Shown: piece after piece, positions 33,191 to 45,399 of the stretch
Layout of the letters: each line of letters starts with the position of its first letter
Position numbering within the stretch: the first letter of the stretch is position 1
Source of the DNA: Lolium rigidum
Taxonomy: Eukaryota > Streptophyta > Magnoliopsida > Poales > Poaceae
Reading direction: 5' to 3'
Length of the DNA: 64,000 nucleotides
Assembly (NCBI RefSeq): GCF_022539505.1
Contig: NC_061513.1
Location: forward strand, 178,776,017 to 178,840,016
Translations under genes and position numbers: made by a program
The notes under the pieces: model-generated
The model's input: only the letters and a program-made list of their open reading frames with translations
Database searches by the model: none
What the model was told of the DNA's origin: nothing

Positions 33191-34291
33191 CTATGCCACC
33201 GATTAACTAGCACACTTGGTCAAACAATTGGGAAAATTTTCAATGCATATCTCCTGTCCAGCCGCTACCCTGCCTCAATCAAGTAGGTTTTGTGAAACTC
33301 CCGCTTGAATCCCGCCTCGAGGAACTCAATTCTCGCCATCGCCAACACGTTTCTTGACTTCGCTGACCAGTTCCTCACATTTCCCGATCAGACCTTCGAT
33401 GCTCGATCATCTTGAGGGGCTCGTCTGGGGGCTCGAGGCCACCTTAAGGTAGGTGCAAGTGCAAGAGGTGGTCGTACCCTGAGTAGATGGTGGGAGAAGA
33501 GAAACTTCAGAGGTTAGAAGAGGGGAAGCGGAAGAAAGAAACATGGTGCCAGTTGGTGGATCCTGGGTCGCTCGTGACCTTGAAGATTTGGTCAGCGAGG
33601 AGAAGTGTACATGTTTTAATGGCTTTTGGGCTCTAGAGAATTAGGGTCGAGCATGTACAGATCCATATACTATTTTTTTTATATTACATACACATGTTTT
33701 AAGTGCACCGATTAATAGCTGATGGACTAAATCAGCTAATCTTGTGAATTCCAATTAATTGCTACTTCCGAGAGCTGATCGAGCTGTTAACGATTACCAA
33801 TTTCTTTACCGTTGATCCATTTTCCTCAAGCACAAGCACAGTACGCGCACATGTAACAAGCCAAGGGAAGTAGCTTTGATGGATTCAGCTTGCCGTGAAG
33901 CATGGTTGCGTGTACCTGATCGTAATTAACAAAGCGATCTGTCAGCGAGTGAAGGAGAAAAAGAACACAGAAAGGGCAATAGATACGAGAGGAAGCTGCC
34001 TGAGCTCTCCTCGCATGGTCTGGCCTCTGGGATTTTCGGATCGAGAGGCGGTTAGCACTAGCAGATTCTGCCGATCGGAACGACTAGGACATAATTTCCC
34101 CTTCATATATGTATATGTATCTGTTTTTAAGAATATGATATACACTTTTAGGAATCCGTCAAATATAGATGTGATTCGTCAAACGGATATCTGACGGATA
34201 CGGTAGCGGACATGGTATTGATAATATCCGCTGGATACGGATTATCTGACACTTTTTACGGATAATCCGATATTCTCAAAGAGGATAATCC
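33191..34291. other. Intergenic, end in a CCGATA-rich repeat
   Basis: No gene recognised. From about 34150 the sequence is full of GGATA/TATCC motifs (ACGGATAATCCGATATTC) that are mirrored after 36772, suggesting that the following TIR element inserted into an older inverted or dispersed repeat. Confidence 0.35.
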
Positions 34292-36771
34292 GAGCATCTT
34301 CAGTCGTGTTCCCCAAACCGTCTCCCAAACCGCGCCGGATTGAGCGTTTGGGGGACGTGTTTTGTTCGTGCCGCCTTTGAGGGACGTCGCTCCCCAGTCG
34401 CGTCCCCCAAACGCCGCCCCCAATCAAGAATTCAAATTTTGCATTCAAAAGAGATCGTTCCCGCCGAATCGTCGCGATCAGAGTAGCGGCGATCAAAGTA
34501 CTAGGCGCGCGATCATATTACAGACCATAGTGCATGCTAAATTAGAAGAAGGTGTTGATCGACAGCGACGTATCCTGAGTCGACGCAGGCCCGTCGATCA
34601 CGACGACCTCGTCGCGATCTGCCTGGTGCTGTGCATACTCTGTCTCCTCCGCCGCCATCGCGTAGGCCGACGATGGTGTAGCAGTCGAAGACGCTGCAGC
34701 CGGCTCTTGCGCCGCAGTTGCTGCCGCTGCCGCTTCCTGGGCCGCCGCGTCGGCCGCCGCCATTTTGGCTTCGATGTCGTCGAGGATCTGGCCTTTGAAG
34801 AAGTTGTGCGCCGCCCGCGTCCGGGGAGACATTCCCTCTGTCGACGCTCTCAGCAGGGACATGTCGTCCCTGCGTTTCTTGAGCTCCAACTTCTCCTCTT
34901 GCCTCTTGAGCAGCTCCGCCCACCTTTCGTCGTTCTTTTTGGCGCGGGAGAGAAAGGTCGAGGAGACGTCCGCGAGGCATTTCGTGATCGACGCCTGCGT
35001 CTTCTCACCCGACGCGGCGTCGGCCAAGGCGGCCTTGGCAGCCTTGTTGCCAGTAGGACGCCCTGCCGACGTCGCGTCCAGATCAATGGCGTCCTTCCCT
35101 TTGGACAGCGACAGGCGCGTCAACCGCCATTTCTCATTCCCTTTGAGCTTGCTATAGCAATGCATCAGCGCGAACGGCTTATGCCCATCCGAGTTCCTCG
35201 CGTAAACCTCCATGGCCCTATCAAACTAGCCAAAGGAAGCGGAATCATTTCATCGAACACAATGTAGGCGCTACAGATTATGGAAGAAAGAGGCGTACCA
35301 TTTGGGAGAGGTCGGCGCCGCTCTCGGCTCGGTCAGTAATTCCTGATGGTATCCATGGAAGGAGTTCACCGACGCCTGGATGATGGCCCATCGCGTCGAC
35401 ATTGCCTTTTGGCTCCTCTTCATTGTCACTTTCTTGTACTCGCTGTTGATGAGCTTGCGCTCATCGAACTCGGCCTTGATCCTCGCCCAATACTTCCCGT
35501 ATTTTTGGTTGGCGCCGATGATGGAGTCATGGCTCACCGTCACCCACGACTCGCACAGACAAAGATCCTCCAAAACCGTCCACTTGGGGCCTCGTGTGCC
35601 CGACGCCTTCTTCTTCTTTTTCTTCTTCACGCCGTCCGCGTCCACCTCCCGGAGATCATCGTCACCGGCACCCTCCTCGTCCTCTTCCTCGCCGCCCTCG
35701 CCGCCCTCTTCGTCCTCGTCGTCGTCGTCGTCCTCCAGCTCCTCCTCTTCATCGTCCTCCTCGTCCTCACCCCCGCCCTCTTCCTCAGCACCCTCAGCAC
35801 CAGCGCCGTCGAATTCAAGCGGCCCCCTTCGGCCAGTGAAAGGATCGCCGTCCGCACCGGGTCCTGGCTCGCGCTGCTCGTACGCCGGGGAGTAGAGGTT
35901 GTTGGGGTTGAAGCCGCCATGCGGCAGTCCTGGTAGTGGGGCGACAAGTTAGGCGTCACGCACCCGGGAGTGTCGGAGGGGCCGTCGTTGTAGAAGGCGG
36001 ATGACGACGGAGAGAAGACTCCCGGAACGTACACCGGCACGTTCGTACTATATGGGCTCGCGTTGGTGGCGGCGATACACCCGGCCATTATATGCTGGTG
36101 CTGGCGCGCCGCCAGAGCCTTCTTCTCCTGCTCCGCCGCCCTCCGTCCTTTCCGCTCCGCCGTCGACATCTTCCGGCGCAGACAGTCTTGATGCCGCTGA
36201 TCATCGGTCCATCCTTCCGGCTTCTTCTTCGGGGCCGACGCCTTTCGCGGCTTCGCGAACGGCGCTTTCGCCCCTTTCGTCGCATTGCCCGGCGGCTTCT
36301 TGGCCGCTTTCTTGGCCATCTTTTTGGGGGCTATCGGCGGCGCCATGGAATGGGGAGAGGGTAGCGGCGGCGGGTGGACGGCGGGAGGGAGAAACAAATC
36401 GGCGGGATAGGAGAAATGAATCGGCGGCGGGATATGTGTTGGGAGGCCAGAAATGCGCGGAGGGATAGGCGCGATATGGCGGGAGGGGCGGGATTTGGCG
36501 GGAATGGGAGACGATTTTTCACTGAGCCGCTGACTAGTCGGCCCCGCGTCGGTTCGCCTCGCTTTTCGTTGTGTCCGGCGTCCCCGGTGCGTCCCCTGTG
36601 GGACGGGGACGGGCTCGGGGCGCCGGACACCGTATCGGGGGGCGCCGGACACCGTATCGGGCCGCGCCGGACAAAAATGGGCTTTGGGGGACGCGGCTGG
36701 AACGCATTTTTTGTCCGGCGCGCCCCAAATCCCTTTAGGGGATGCTTTGGGGGACGCGGCTGGAGATGCTC
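34292..36771 (-). mobile_element. PIF/Harbinger-like element with trihelix ORF1
   Basis: Ends are GAGCATCTTCAGTCGTG (left) and GAGCATCTCCAGCCGCG (right, read inward), each followed by C-rich, GTCCCC-like subterminal DNA. TCC flanks both sides (34289-34291, 36772-36774). The element of 2480 bp carries a minus-strand gene related to PIF/Harbinger ORF1 and no DDE transposase. The TCC flank departs from the usual TWA target. Confidence 0.7.
34542..36346 (-). pseudogene. Trihelix/Myb-like ORF1 protein of the element
   Basis: The likely start is ATG at 36346-36344. A Lys/Ala/Pro-rich head leads to an acidic Glu/Asp run (about 35650-35780), then a trihelix/Myb-type domain with GPKWTVLEDLCLCESWVTVS and WARIKAEFDE (35271-35645). 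A GT-AG intron at about 35298-35221 joins this to 34542-35213, which has FALMHCYSKLKGNEKW and a C-terminal Ala/Gln-rich part. This order matches plant PIF/Harbinger ORF1 proteins, which help the transposase bind DNA. The head and the acidic run are in different frames (change near 35915), so the copy appears frameshifted unless a small intron was missed. Confidence 0.6.
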
Positions 36772-37205
36772 TCCGATAAAATTTGTCCAACCCCAAGTAC
36801 CTAGACAAAACAGTTAGTCTATAGGTCCAACTATACATGTTGTGTAGGCACGCAGCTTGATTTGTTATACATATAAGTGTTCAATTTTGAATATAGTCCA
36901 GTGTTACATGTTTTTGCTTATATTTTTACATAAAAACCACATTTCTCATTTTATGTGTGTATTTTATCGAATATCATCTTTCCATCCGAGTCCGCTCTGA
37001 ATTCGCTCCATATCTGCAATCCGATATAATCCGCATCCGACCATTATCCGCTCCAATCCGAATTCATAAAATAAATATGATAAAAGATATAAAAATACAA
37101 TATCCGATCCGATCCGTTTACGCCACTAGAAACGACGGCGCTGCTGGAGGCTTTTTTAATCCGTTAATCGTGGGGCATATTCTTTTCGTTTGTCAATTCC
37201 CTGTG
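36772..37205. other. Intergenic repeat-rich flank
   Basis: Contains CCGAT/ATCCG-rich sequence (36970-37125) that mirrors 34150-34290 across the TIR element. No gene. Confidence 0.35.
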
Positions 37206-37671
37206 TGGGCTAAAGAGTAAAATCCATCATTAGTAACTAAACTTGTTACGCTAAATCAATTCAGTCACCGTACTCAGCGAATACCATTTTACGGTCATCA
37301 AATACGCGTTGAAGTGTCACAGACGGTCACCGCTCAAAATGAGGTATTGTATTTGCTGACATGGCTGTATGTGGGTCCCAAAGTCAGGTAACTTAACATT
37401 TAGTTGGAGAAAAACTGGAGGTCGTAGGGGGTTTTGTGCAAAACCGTCATCGACTACTTGACCAGGGCCGCGCAAGAAGATCGTTGACTGAGATTTCCCC
37501 TCGCCTCCAATCCTCTGCTCGACCCCCGTTCAGCGACCTACCGCCGGAGGTCCACCGCTGGTCGCGAGCTCCTCCGTTCAGCACTCCGCCGGTAGGCCCA
37601 TCCGTTTCCGCTTATTAGCCGCCCCCGTTGTGTGTACTCAACATGATGCTTCGCCTCGTTCATATGGCGGC

Positions 37672-37998
37672 TTAGGATCCATGGTGATGGTCGGCAGCGT
37701 TGCCGATCATGCCGTTCGACAGGCCGAGCCCTCCCAGAGAGGTCTCCGGCCTCGTGAAGCTCTGGTCACCACACCACACCAGTGACAGCAGCCTCTCCCT
37801 CGGCGGCTTCATCTCGATGGCAACGTCGGGTTGATTCTCCCGCGACGCGCCACTGAACAGCAGGGCTAGGTGCTCGCCCAGGCCGGCAGCGTACTGGAGT
37901 GTGTTCAGCAGTAGGAGCGTACCGGATGTACTCAGTGGCAGGGTAACAAATTCCAGGGGACAGGAGCACAGGAGCAGATGGTGTTGGATGCGACACAA
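37672..37998 (-). pseudogene. Possible captured gene fragment inside the MULE
   Basis: GC-rich 108-codon minus frame next to the left TIR, in contrast with the AT-rich centre of the element. Protein-like stretches include LQYAAGLGEHLALLFSG and PPRERLLSLVWCGDQSF. I do not recognise the family. Position just inside a MULE TIR, GC content and isolation fit a Pack-MULE style capture of host exon DNA; loss of flanking frames suggests it is not a gene by itself. Confidence 0.4.
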
Positions 37999-38896
37999 GC
38001 GGTGCTTCTACTGAAGATTGTATTAGTTCTACTACAAGCGTTGTGCTCTGTGTGAAGAAGTGAACTGATGGCTATTTCATCAAAGCAGTGTGTGGTGTTA
38101 GCTAATGTAGTTGTTGAATGGATGTAAATACTGAGCTTGTTTGGCTATTTGATCAAAGCAGTGTTGTTTGTGAAATGGATGAGTGTAAAACTGAGTTTTT
38201 TTTTGGCATCACCTTAACAGCTCACAGTCAGTTCAATCACATGAAAAACTCAGTCAGGCCAATCACATGAAAAACTTAGTCAATCACATGAACAACTCAC
38301 AGTCAGGTCAAGCACTAAACTGGAACATTGCTTCAAATCACTGAGACTTGAGAGGCATTGTCATTGCAAAATACTTAACCTGACCTGATCTAGCACCAGA
38401 CTAAAGAGCTACGAAGACTGAATAAAAAACCAACAATGCCAATGTAATGAGAAATATGTTTCAGTGAAACGGGAAGCACTAAGCAGTAATTTTGCAAACG
38501 TTTCAAATCTGAAATAGGTAAGTGAAAAAGAGCTAGGAAGTCTGCAACAAGCAGTATACATTGTTTCCTGATAGTTCATCAAAATCCAAGTGGGCTACTG
38601 GTAAAATCAAATTTTTTACAGGAAAATGACCATGAGCTGAAAATCGAAATAATTACCAAGTTAGCATCCAAGATTTCAAATAGGGACATCAAAATAGGCT
38701 TTCAAATACAGATAACTCAAAGTAAATTTCACTGATAAATAAGAACAAATTATGTCATACCAAAATTCACTCTTTTCACATAGGATCCAGAATGAAGTTC
38801 GCCACAAAACCGCGCACTGCATAGCATGCTAGACATCAAAACAAAAATAATTTTGCGAGATATACCGCATTACATAGTCTGCCATAAAGCTTAACA

Positions 38897-40245
38897 CTAA
38901 ACATTTTTCGTGGGAGCTCTGAACTCATCGAACATGTTGACCTTTTTGGCTTGCCGAGGGACATATGCAACCTGATCATCTGGAACATGAGTAGCTCTCT
39001 GTGCTCTATGGACATCTATTTGAGCAGCTCTCTGTGCTTGTCTCTGGGCCTCCTTTTGTTGAGCTGCAAGCTTCTTTGCTTCCATTTTTTTCTCCGCGGC
39101 TTCTTTCTTTTTTTCTCAGCTAATTCTTTTCTTACTTGTGCTATAAACTTCCTAGTCTCTTCTTTAGCCTTCTTGGTGAGCTCAGCATCTTGCCTTTGAG
39201 CCAGTGGTACTAGTAGGTTGTGTAGGTGCTCTTTTGTTGAGCAAGTTTTGTGCAGCTGAGATAAATGATGAATTAGGAGTAGGCCTCACTTCAATGTTCC
39301 TATGCACTGGCCTCTGCAGTTGCAATGTACAAATTAGCAAGTCATGACTGACAGCAAATGCAACGAATAATGCATTCAATTAGAACTAGCATAGATTAGG
39401 ATTGACAGAAATATGATCTTTCACTAACCTGGTCAATCAATTGGTTGACAAGTAGTTCTGGTTGGGTGCTGTTAACAATAGGGGTTTGGTCCTACAAGTG
39501 ATATTTTTGTTATTCACAGGTTTAGTTTCAACATAGAGAAGTGAAAATGGAATGATCATCTAACCTGTGGTATGACAGGTTCTTCTGTAGCATTTTCTCG
39601 AGCATTGACATTCTCCTGAGGTGCATTAGGTGGTGGTGCATTAGGTGGTGGAAGACCATCTTTAAACCATTTGCAACCAGCTCTGTTGTGATCTGGGAAA
39701 CCACAGTAGCTGCAATGCATGATTACACCATGCCTTGACATTTTTTTACCTCCACCTCTCGCATCAACCTCTCCAGGAGACTTCCTTCTGCTCTTTGTTG
39801 GTCGGCCAACATGTTTTGTGTACAGTGGTGGAGATATTGGAGGACCATGCATCTTTTGCCACTCTGTCCTGTCTAAGCATGGGAACACTATGTTTCCATA
39901 AGCTTTTTTGTGCATCTCCACTGAATAGCAGCTATCAACTAGTGCTGGCCAATGTCAACTAGAGTATTCATAAAATTAGTGCCCACTTCATCTATTATCT
40001 CCCTCAACCCATTCTTCTCTATAGTCAGCATTGGAATGCAATAAAAAACCTTCATTCTCCCCTGCTAGCTCATACCCTATTTCTTCAATAATGTTCTCAA
40101 GCAACAAAGGAGACCACATCAGAGTGTCTACTTGATCATAGTAGATAATGTGGCCATCAACATAAGACATGTTGCAACCATTGCCCACAAAAAATCCACC
40201 ATGATTGGTTTCAATTGTGAAATATGAACTACATCGACCTGCCAA
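38897..40245 (-). pseudogene. MuDR-like transposase remnants, catalytic core deleted
   Basis: Read on the minus strand: 39988-40245 encodes an N-terminal MuDR-type segment (NHGGFFVGNGCNMSYVDG, then PLLLENIIEEIGYEL). After about 70 bp, 39556-39921 encodes the C-terminal part: KKAYGNIVFP, a PP.Y.K.VGRPTK linker and a zinc knuckle HCSYCGFPDHNRAGC. Frames 39182-39379 and 38897-39085 carry the tail, ending near MFDEFRAPT. In an intact MuDR transposase the MULE DDE domain and SWIM finger lie between the first two pieces; that part is gone. The element could only move with help in trans. Confidence 0.75.
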
Positions 40246-40314
40246 ATCAAAATTTCATATTTTAAGTACTGAATCCATGACTAAATACAGTCAGTCAACA
40301 CTATGTTTTACCTA

Positions 40315-40650
40315 CTGCAACCTTGAGGCAGAGGAGGAGGCGGCGGCCATCGCTGCCGTCCGGGAGTTCGAGGCGCGGGAGGCGCAGGAGGAGGCGGCCT
40401 CCATCGCGTTCATCCCATTCGTCATCCTTGACGAATAGATGTAGGATAGATGTAGGTATGATCGCAATGTATGTATGATCCGTAGTATGATCAATGAAGA
40501 TGAACTTCCCGGGGTTTTAATTTTTGAAAATACGGGGCGAAATACAGGGTCTGCTAGACGGAATGGCTCTTCCGTTAGCAATTTTTCGATACGGGGCGAA
40601 ATGCGAGCGTTATACGGGGTATAGGAATACGGGGCCTGTTAGACATGCTC
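40315..40650 (+). mobile_element. Truncated PIF/Harbinger-like end within the MULE
   Basis: A GC-rich open segment with Glu/Ala-rich coding (ending VILDE at 40436) is followed by AT-rich 3' DNA and the inverted end GAGCATGTCTAACAGGCC (read inward from 40650), next to TAA. The left end is missing. It is an insertion or captured fragment older than, or carried by, the MULE. Confidence 0.45.
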
Positions 40651-41213
40651 TAACACAAATCACGTACAATATCCGAAATCAATCTACAGAAAAGTCATGG
40701 ATGAGATTGACAACAATTGTGGGCTTACATACACGGGAGCGGGAGCTCCTTCCGGACGCCGATGGGGAGTCATCGCCACCACGGGGGAGCACGACGACAA
40801 CACGCGCGCCTGACTCCCTCTCCGCCTCGATGTCGATGAAATCCGCTAGCGATCCCCAGGGAGGGCAGCAAGGATCGTGACAGCGTCCCAGCGGTTACTG
40901 CTCCCTAACCCCTCACCTAGGAACGATCGGCAGGGTAGTATACTGGTGGAACACCTAGGCACTCAATGCTAGGATATTTAAGGGCTTAAACGCTAATAAT
41001 CGCTAGCTGCTAATAACCTATAGGCTCATGCGACACTGGTAGTGGGTCTCCTGAATCCCCAAGTCAATCCATACAGAGGCTCGCATGGGCTAGTGACCGT
41101 CTGTGACACATCAACACGTATTTGATGACCGTAAAATTGTATTCGCTAAGTACGGTGACTAAATTGACTTTGTCGGACAAGTTCAGTTATTGCCGATGGA
41201 TTTATGGGCTAAA

Positions 41214-42060
41214 TTACAACGGGGTACCCAGGTAAGAGATAGGAGGGAGTTGTCCTCCTAAATTTCCTTTCCCCTGCCCCTAACCATACACAGGATTTCA
41301 CATCCCATAGGGCTCCACTTCCCATTCGCTATTCTAATTACTCCCAACCAAACATGCTGTGAGAGATTGGTGCGAGTCCAAGCAAATCGCTCTTTTTTTT
41401 TTTGCGAAAACAAACCAATCGCTTGACAGTTCTCAAATCGAGCGCTGAAGAGGATGCGAGGAGCAAGACAAGGAACGAAAGCACGGGCGTCGTCGTAACG
41501 CGACGCGCACGTCTTTTCAGGTCACGCCTGGGTCAATCGGCAGTTTCGCGTGGCAAATTTCACCTCTCGCTGCCGTCTGTGTATGTGCATGCGTCTTGAT
41601 TCCTGGAACTCTCCTTGGGGAGGGTATTCTCTTCGTTTGATTGTCCATGTCAGGAGTCAGGACCCATGCATGCATATGCAGCCATGTATCGCCGGCTCAA
41701 GTCCTTTCATGGAGACTGTTTTGGCTGCACGAGCAATCAAGTCAACGGTGTCAGTGTTAACCAGTCATCATGTATATCCAGCAGCGCGCAAGCTTCAGTG
41801 TCACTTTGTCAGCACTCAGCATCGGTTCTTTTCTGTTACAGATACAGCAATGTCAGTATCACCAGGAAGGAGTCGGCCATCTGAAGATGACTCGCCGAGG
41901 TATATACGCAGCCAACTGCAGGGAATGAGGAAGAGAATAATGGCGAAACAGGTCGACTCCTTTGAATTGAAGGCCCCATATGCTGGACTTTGAGGCGCGC
42001 AAAGGCAGCTTGGCGATCCAAGCTCCATCGGAGCAAAAGGTGAGAGAGGTCACCTGCTCA
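41214..42060. other. Intergenic, nothing recognised
   Basis: Mixed composition with a few short open frames (41402-41599, 41550-41993) that show no protein-like features. No terminal repeats found. Confidence 0.4.
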
Positions 42061-42816
42061 GACCATCTCCACTGGCGATTCCGATAGCGATCCCTATAGC
42101 AATTTGGGGGTCGGCAGCGAAAATGGGCTCGCACCGGCGCGTCCCAAACACCGCCGGTTAATTTTGAAACCCAATAGAATCGCCGGCAACCCCGTGCCGG
42201 CCCCTTCGCCAAGGGCGCGAATCGGGCGCGCGGCACCTCGCGGCACGTCTGAAAATGAGTGTGGGCTCCGCCTGGCAGCCAAACACACCGTTTTCCCACC
42301 TCCTACACACGGCCGAGGCGACTCCCACCCCTCTAGATCGCCACCGTTGCCGTCGCCGCCGCGCCCACCCTGCTTGCAATAGACACCACCGACCGTCTAG
42401 GAACCGCCGTCCATCGACACGGCCGCCACCCTCTCGACCGGCGGCCGCTGTTTCGCCCGGAACAAAGCTCGTCGCCACCGCCCGCAAGGTGTTCGTCCGA
42501 TTGCTGCGATGGACAGCGACGACGAGATGATGGTGCATCTGTTCACGGAGGAGCAGAACGCTCAGGCTGTTCGGCGGCAACAGCAGCAGCTGATTCTGAC
42601 GAACATGCTGCGCGTTCGCCAGTCTCGCTTCGTCGTGCCTCGACGCGGCGGCTCCAAGCCAGGCAAGAGGAGGAACATCAACAGGCATCGTGAAGCCGGC
42701 GCAATGCTGCTTGACACCGACTACTTCAACGATGATGTGACTCATTCGCCGAAGGAATTTCAGCGCCGATTTAGTATGAACAAGGACCCGTTCTTGAAGA
42801 TTGTCCACGGCGTCAG
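42061..42816 (+). mobile_element. 5' part of a PIF/Harbinger element, broken by a Gypsy insertion
   Basis: Begins around GACCATCTCCACTGGCGATT, a TIR-like end, followed by a GC-rich leader and the start of a transposase frame. The frame is cut at 42816 by an LTR. The other half is not found in the window. Confidence 0.6.
42509..42816 (+). pseudogene. N-terminal part of PIF/Harbinger transposase
   Basis: About 100 codons from ATG at 42509 are open, with MDSDDEMMVHLFTEEQ at the start and DDVTHSPKEFQRRFSMNKDP near the break. The FRRRF.MNKDLFL-type segment lies upstream of the DDE domain in plant Harbinger transposases. The catalytic part is lost because the Gypsy LTR starts at 42817; codons after that belong to the LTR. 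Confidence 0.65.
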
Positions 42817-43223
42817 TGACATGGGTATACCCTTCGGGTACCCATTATTGGCATACCTGTCTCGGCTCGGCCCAATATGAAGAAGGCCCAACAAGGCAAC
42901 CCGAAGAAGAAGTCGACTAGGACTCTTGTAAAACTCTAGGCTGGTTGCATATATAAAGCCAGGCAGGGTACCCGATAGGGAGAGGCCAGCAGAGAGACAA
43001 CAGATAGAGAACAGATGGACAACATAGCTCCGCTACGGCTGCACCCTGTAAATATACATATGATTATATACTGGATTGCTAGCAGCACGTAGGGATCCTC
43101 CACCGAGGGGATCCGAAGCTGGGTACGTCGTGTGCCTAATCTCGCTCCCGGAATCTCCATCCTCGCTCTCTCCCGAAATCCAAATCTACAATACGTAGGC
43201 ATTGGTGAGGTGTTCCCTCATCA
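42817..43223 (+). repeat. 5' LTR of the non-coding Gypsy element
   Basis: 407 bp starting TGACATGGGTATACCC and ending CCCTCATCA. Its start recurs at 48548 with high identity over about 150 bp. A TATA-like TATATAAAG lies at 42951-42959. Confidence 0.85.
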
Positions 43224-43225
43224 AC

Positions 43226-43243
43226 TGGCGCCGTCTGTAGGAA
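43226..43243 (+). other. Primer-binding site of the non-coding Gypsy element
   Basis: TGGCGCCGTCTGTAGGAA starts two bases after the LTR, a primer-site form common in grass Gypsy elements. Confidence 0.65.
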
Positions 43244-44025
43244 GCGCGTCGACTGGATTTTGTTATTCGAGCGGGATCCTTCGTCGACAACCAGCCAGAT
43301 TGAATCTGGTCGAATAGTCTACTTCATCAACAATCAACTTCATCGTCCATAATTCCGCCAAATTGGCTCGGAAGCAGCATGTGTTGATCGGGAGCTGCGT
43401 GCGTGAATCAGAAGCTAGGTGCGCTCATTATCATCTTAGAGAGATAGATCAACCGTGACGCACATAAGATCAGAGGAAGCCAAAATTCAAAAAAAAAAAA
43501 AAAGGGTAACGTGACCTATCGGACAAATATCAAAGCGCTCGCTGTTGGGCAATTGAAAATTAATCGGGTACTGCTATCTCACGCGAAAAGCTACAGGAAT
43601 CCAAACTATTGCTACTACATCCGGGTGATATTATTTTAGTTTTTCCGTGATTGAGTCAGATTTCAATAAAAGCTTCATTATTACTACTTCTTACTATGCA
43701 CGAGTAGAAGAATACATATGCAACGCACGTTATGATTAATCGGGTGAATAAGACACCTGAGCATTATTTTTATGGACATATGACATATTTATTTGTATTA
43801 CGTGCGAGGAATTTGTCCATGAGCGGGCAGTAGCCAGCGTGAACTCGCCATTCGACAGAAAAACTATCAGCTTCGTATTTCGCCGCGGTTGTTGACAACT
43901 TCAATTAGGATGGAACAAGCTTCGACTACTCCGCCGCGTCTATTACTTCTAGCCAGGTGCTATACTTCCGAATAATCACTACTTGCAAAATTATTTGGCC
44001 AATTATTTTCCAGGCTCGTACTATT

Positions 44026-44125
44026 NNNNNNNNNNNNNNNNNNNNNNNNNNNNNNNNNNNNNNNNNNNNNNNNNNNNNNNNNNNNNNNNNNNNNNNNNNN
44101 NNNNNNNNNNNNNNNNNNNNNNNNN
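44026..44125. other. Assembly gap, 100 N
   Basis: Lies inside the Gypsy internal region. The 5' LTR to its left and 3' LTR to its right are both on the plus strand, so orientation across this gap is consistent. Confidence 0.99.
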
Positions 44126-45399
44126 TTATTTGCGCACAGTTTTTTGCGCCGTAGTATAACTGCAGATCGCAATAAAACTTCGATTTCCGCTGCTGCATCG
44201 ACCCGTTCGCCATGGCAATCACCACGCTCGGGGGCTCACTCGTCGAAGATCCACCACGTCGACTGCGCCCTCTTCATCGACTACTCTGTCACATCGACTA
44301 CTTCCAGCCAGGCACCACAGGAGTACATCGACCGCGTCCGCCACAGGAGCTGCTTTCACATCAGCTCTATCGCAGCCGATAAAAAAGTTACTTCGATTGC
44401 GTCATCTTCATCAACCATGCCGGCTAGGCGCCGCGCGACTACATCAACTATGCCAGCCAGGCGCTGCACACCTACATCGACTGTGTCCGCTGCACGACCT
44501 ACTTCCACGTCGACTCCGCCCCACCCGATAAAAAGTTAAGTGTTCCTCTTCCGAGAGTTAATTATTATTTACTTTCCCCACACCCGAATACTCGGGGGCT
44601 GCACCATTACATCATTAGAACAAATTCACCCTACATTGGGTTGTGCCATTACTTCGTTACCACGAATATACTCGGTTACTTGGTGAATTTCTTTTCATCG
44701 GCTCTAGATATATCTTCTCCGACTCAGTGAAATTATTTTCTCCGGTTCAGTGAATTTATTTTCTTCGGGTTATCATTAGTTTCCTCTAACGTTGTGTTTG
44801 GATGCACAGAATTAAGACTTGGAATTGAATTAACATGAAATTCGAAATTCAAGATGGAAAGGAAATGGCATCCAATTCCATTTCTGTAGTTTGGATGTGC
44901 ATACCATTTTTTGTTAGAATCAAGTGTGGCACCCAATTCCAATTCATGTTTGGATGTATAAACTGTGAAATTGGATGTTTTGTTGGCTTTTGACAATATA
45001 TAAACTTTTGTACATGTATTAAAATAGCATTATACATTAGAATGTTTATATAATATTTTTCACACATAATATCATTAAAATAATCGGAATTATATGGAAA
45101 CTACAACATGCTACGATCATGTACATAAACTTGGACCTTTTATATCCGATATTTCTACTCTATACAAACACTATTGGCCAAAGGGAATCGTGTGCTTCAT
45201 TATTTTGACAGATGAAGCGGCCGACGCTGCATTCCAGCCTGAGTCTGTGAGTTGGAAATCGCATCCTGACAAAAAATATACTCTGCATAGTGTATGGTAA
45301 CCTCCCATGTTCCAATAGACAGGCTCAAAGCTTCATCTTAAAACACTACTGCAGCCGACGAGACTAGACCTTGCTATGAACTGTATCCAATCAAGCAAA

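Larger units (their letters stand above)
37215..41204 (-). mobile_element. Mutator-like element (MULE), internally deleted
   Basis: Long inverted repeats of about 115 bp (37215-37330 and 41093-41204), sharing blocks such as GTCACCGTACT.AGCGAATAC and GACGGTCA, are flanked by a perfect 9-bp TSD TGGGCTAAA (37206-37214 and 41205-41213). The 9-bp TSD and long TIRs identify a MULE. Minus-strand MuDR-like coding parts lie at 38897-40245, but the core transposase is absent. The element also holds two segments unrelated to MuDR. Confidence 0.85.

Noticed and set aside
35346..35936. Plus-strand frames rich in Ser, Leu or Pro over the trihelix gene
   Set aside because: They are antisense to the acidic run of the ORF1 gene and reflect its TCG/CTC triplet composition.
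36347..36838. N-terminal extension of the minus frame beyond ATG at 36346
   Set aside because: It runs through the element's terminal repeat and into flanking DNA, so it is not part of the protein.
43926..44225. Open frames running through N positions at the second and third gaps
   Set aside because: They consist largely of undefined residues and have no support.
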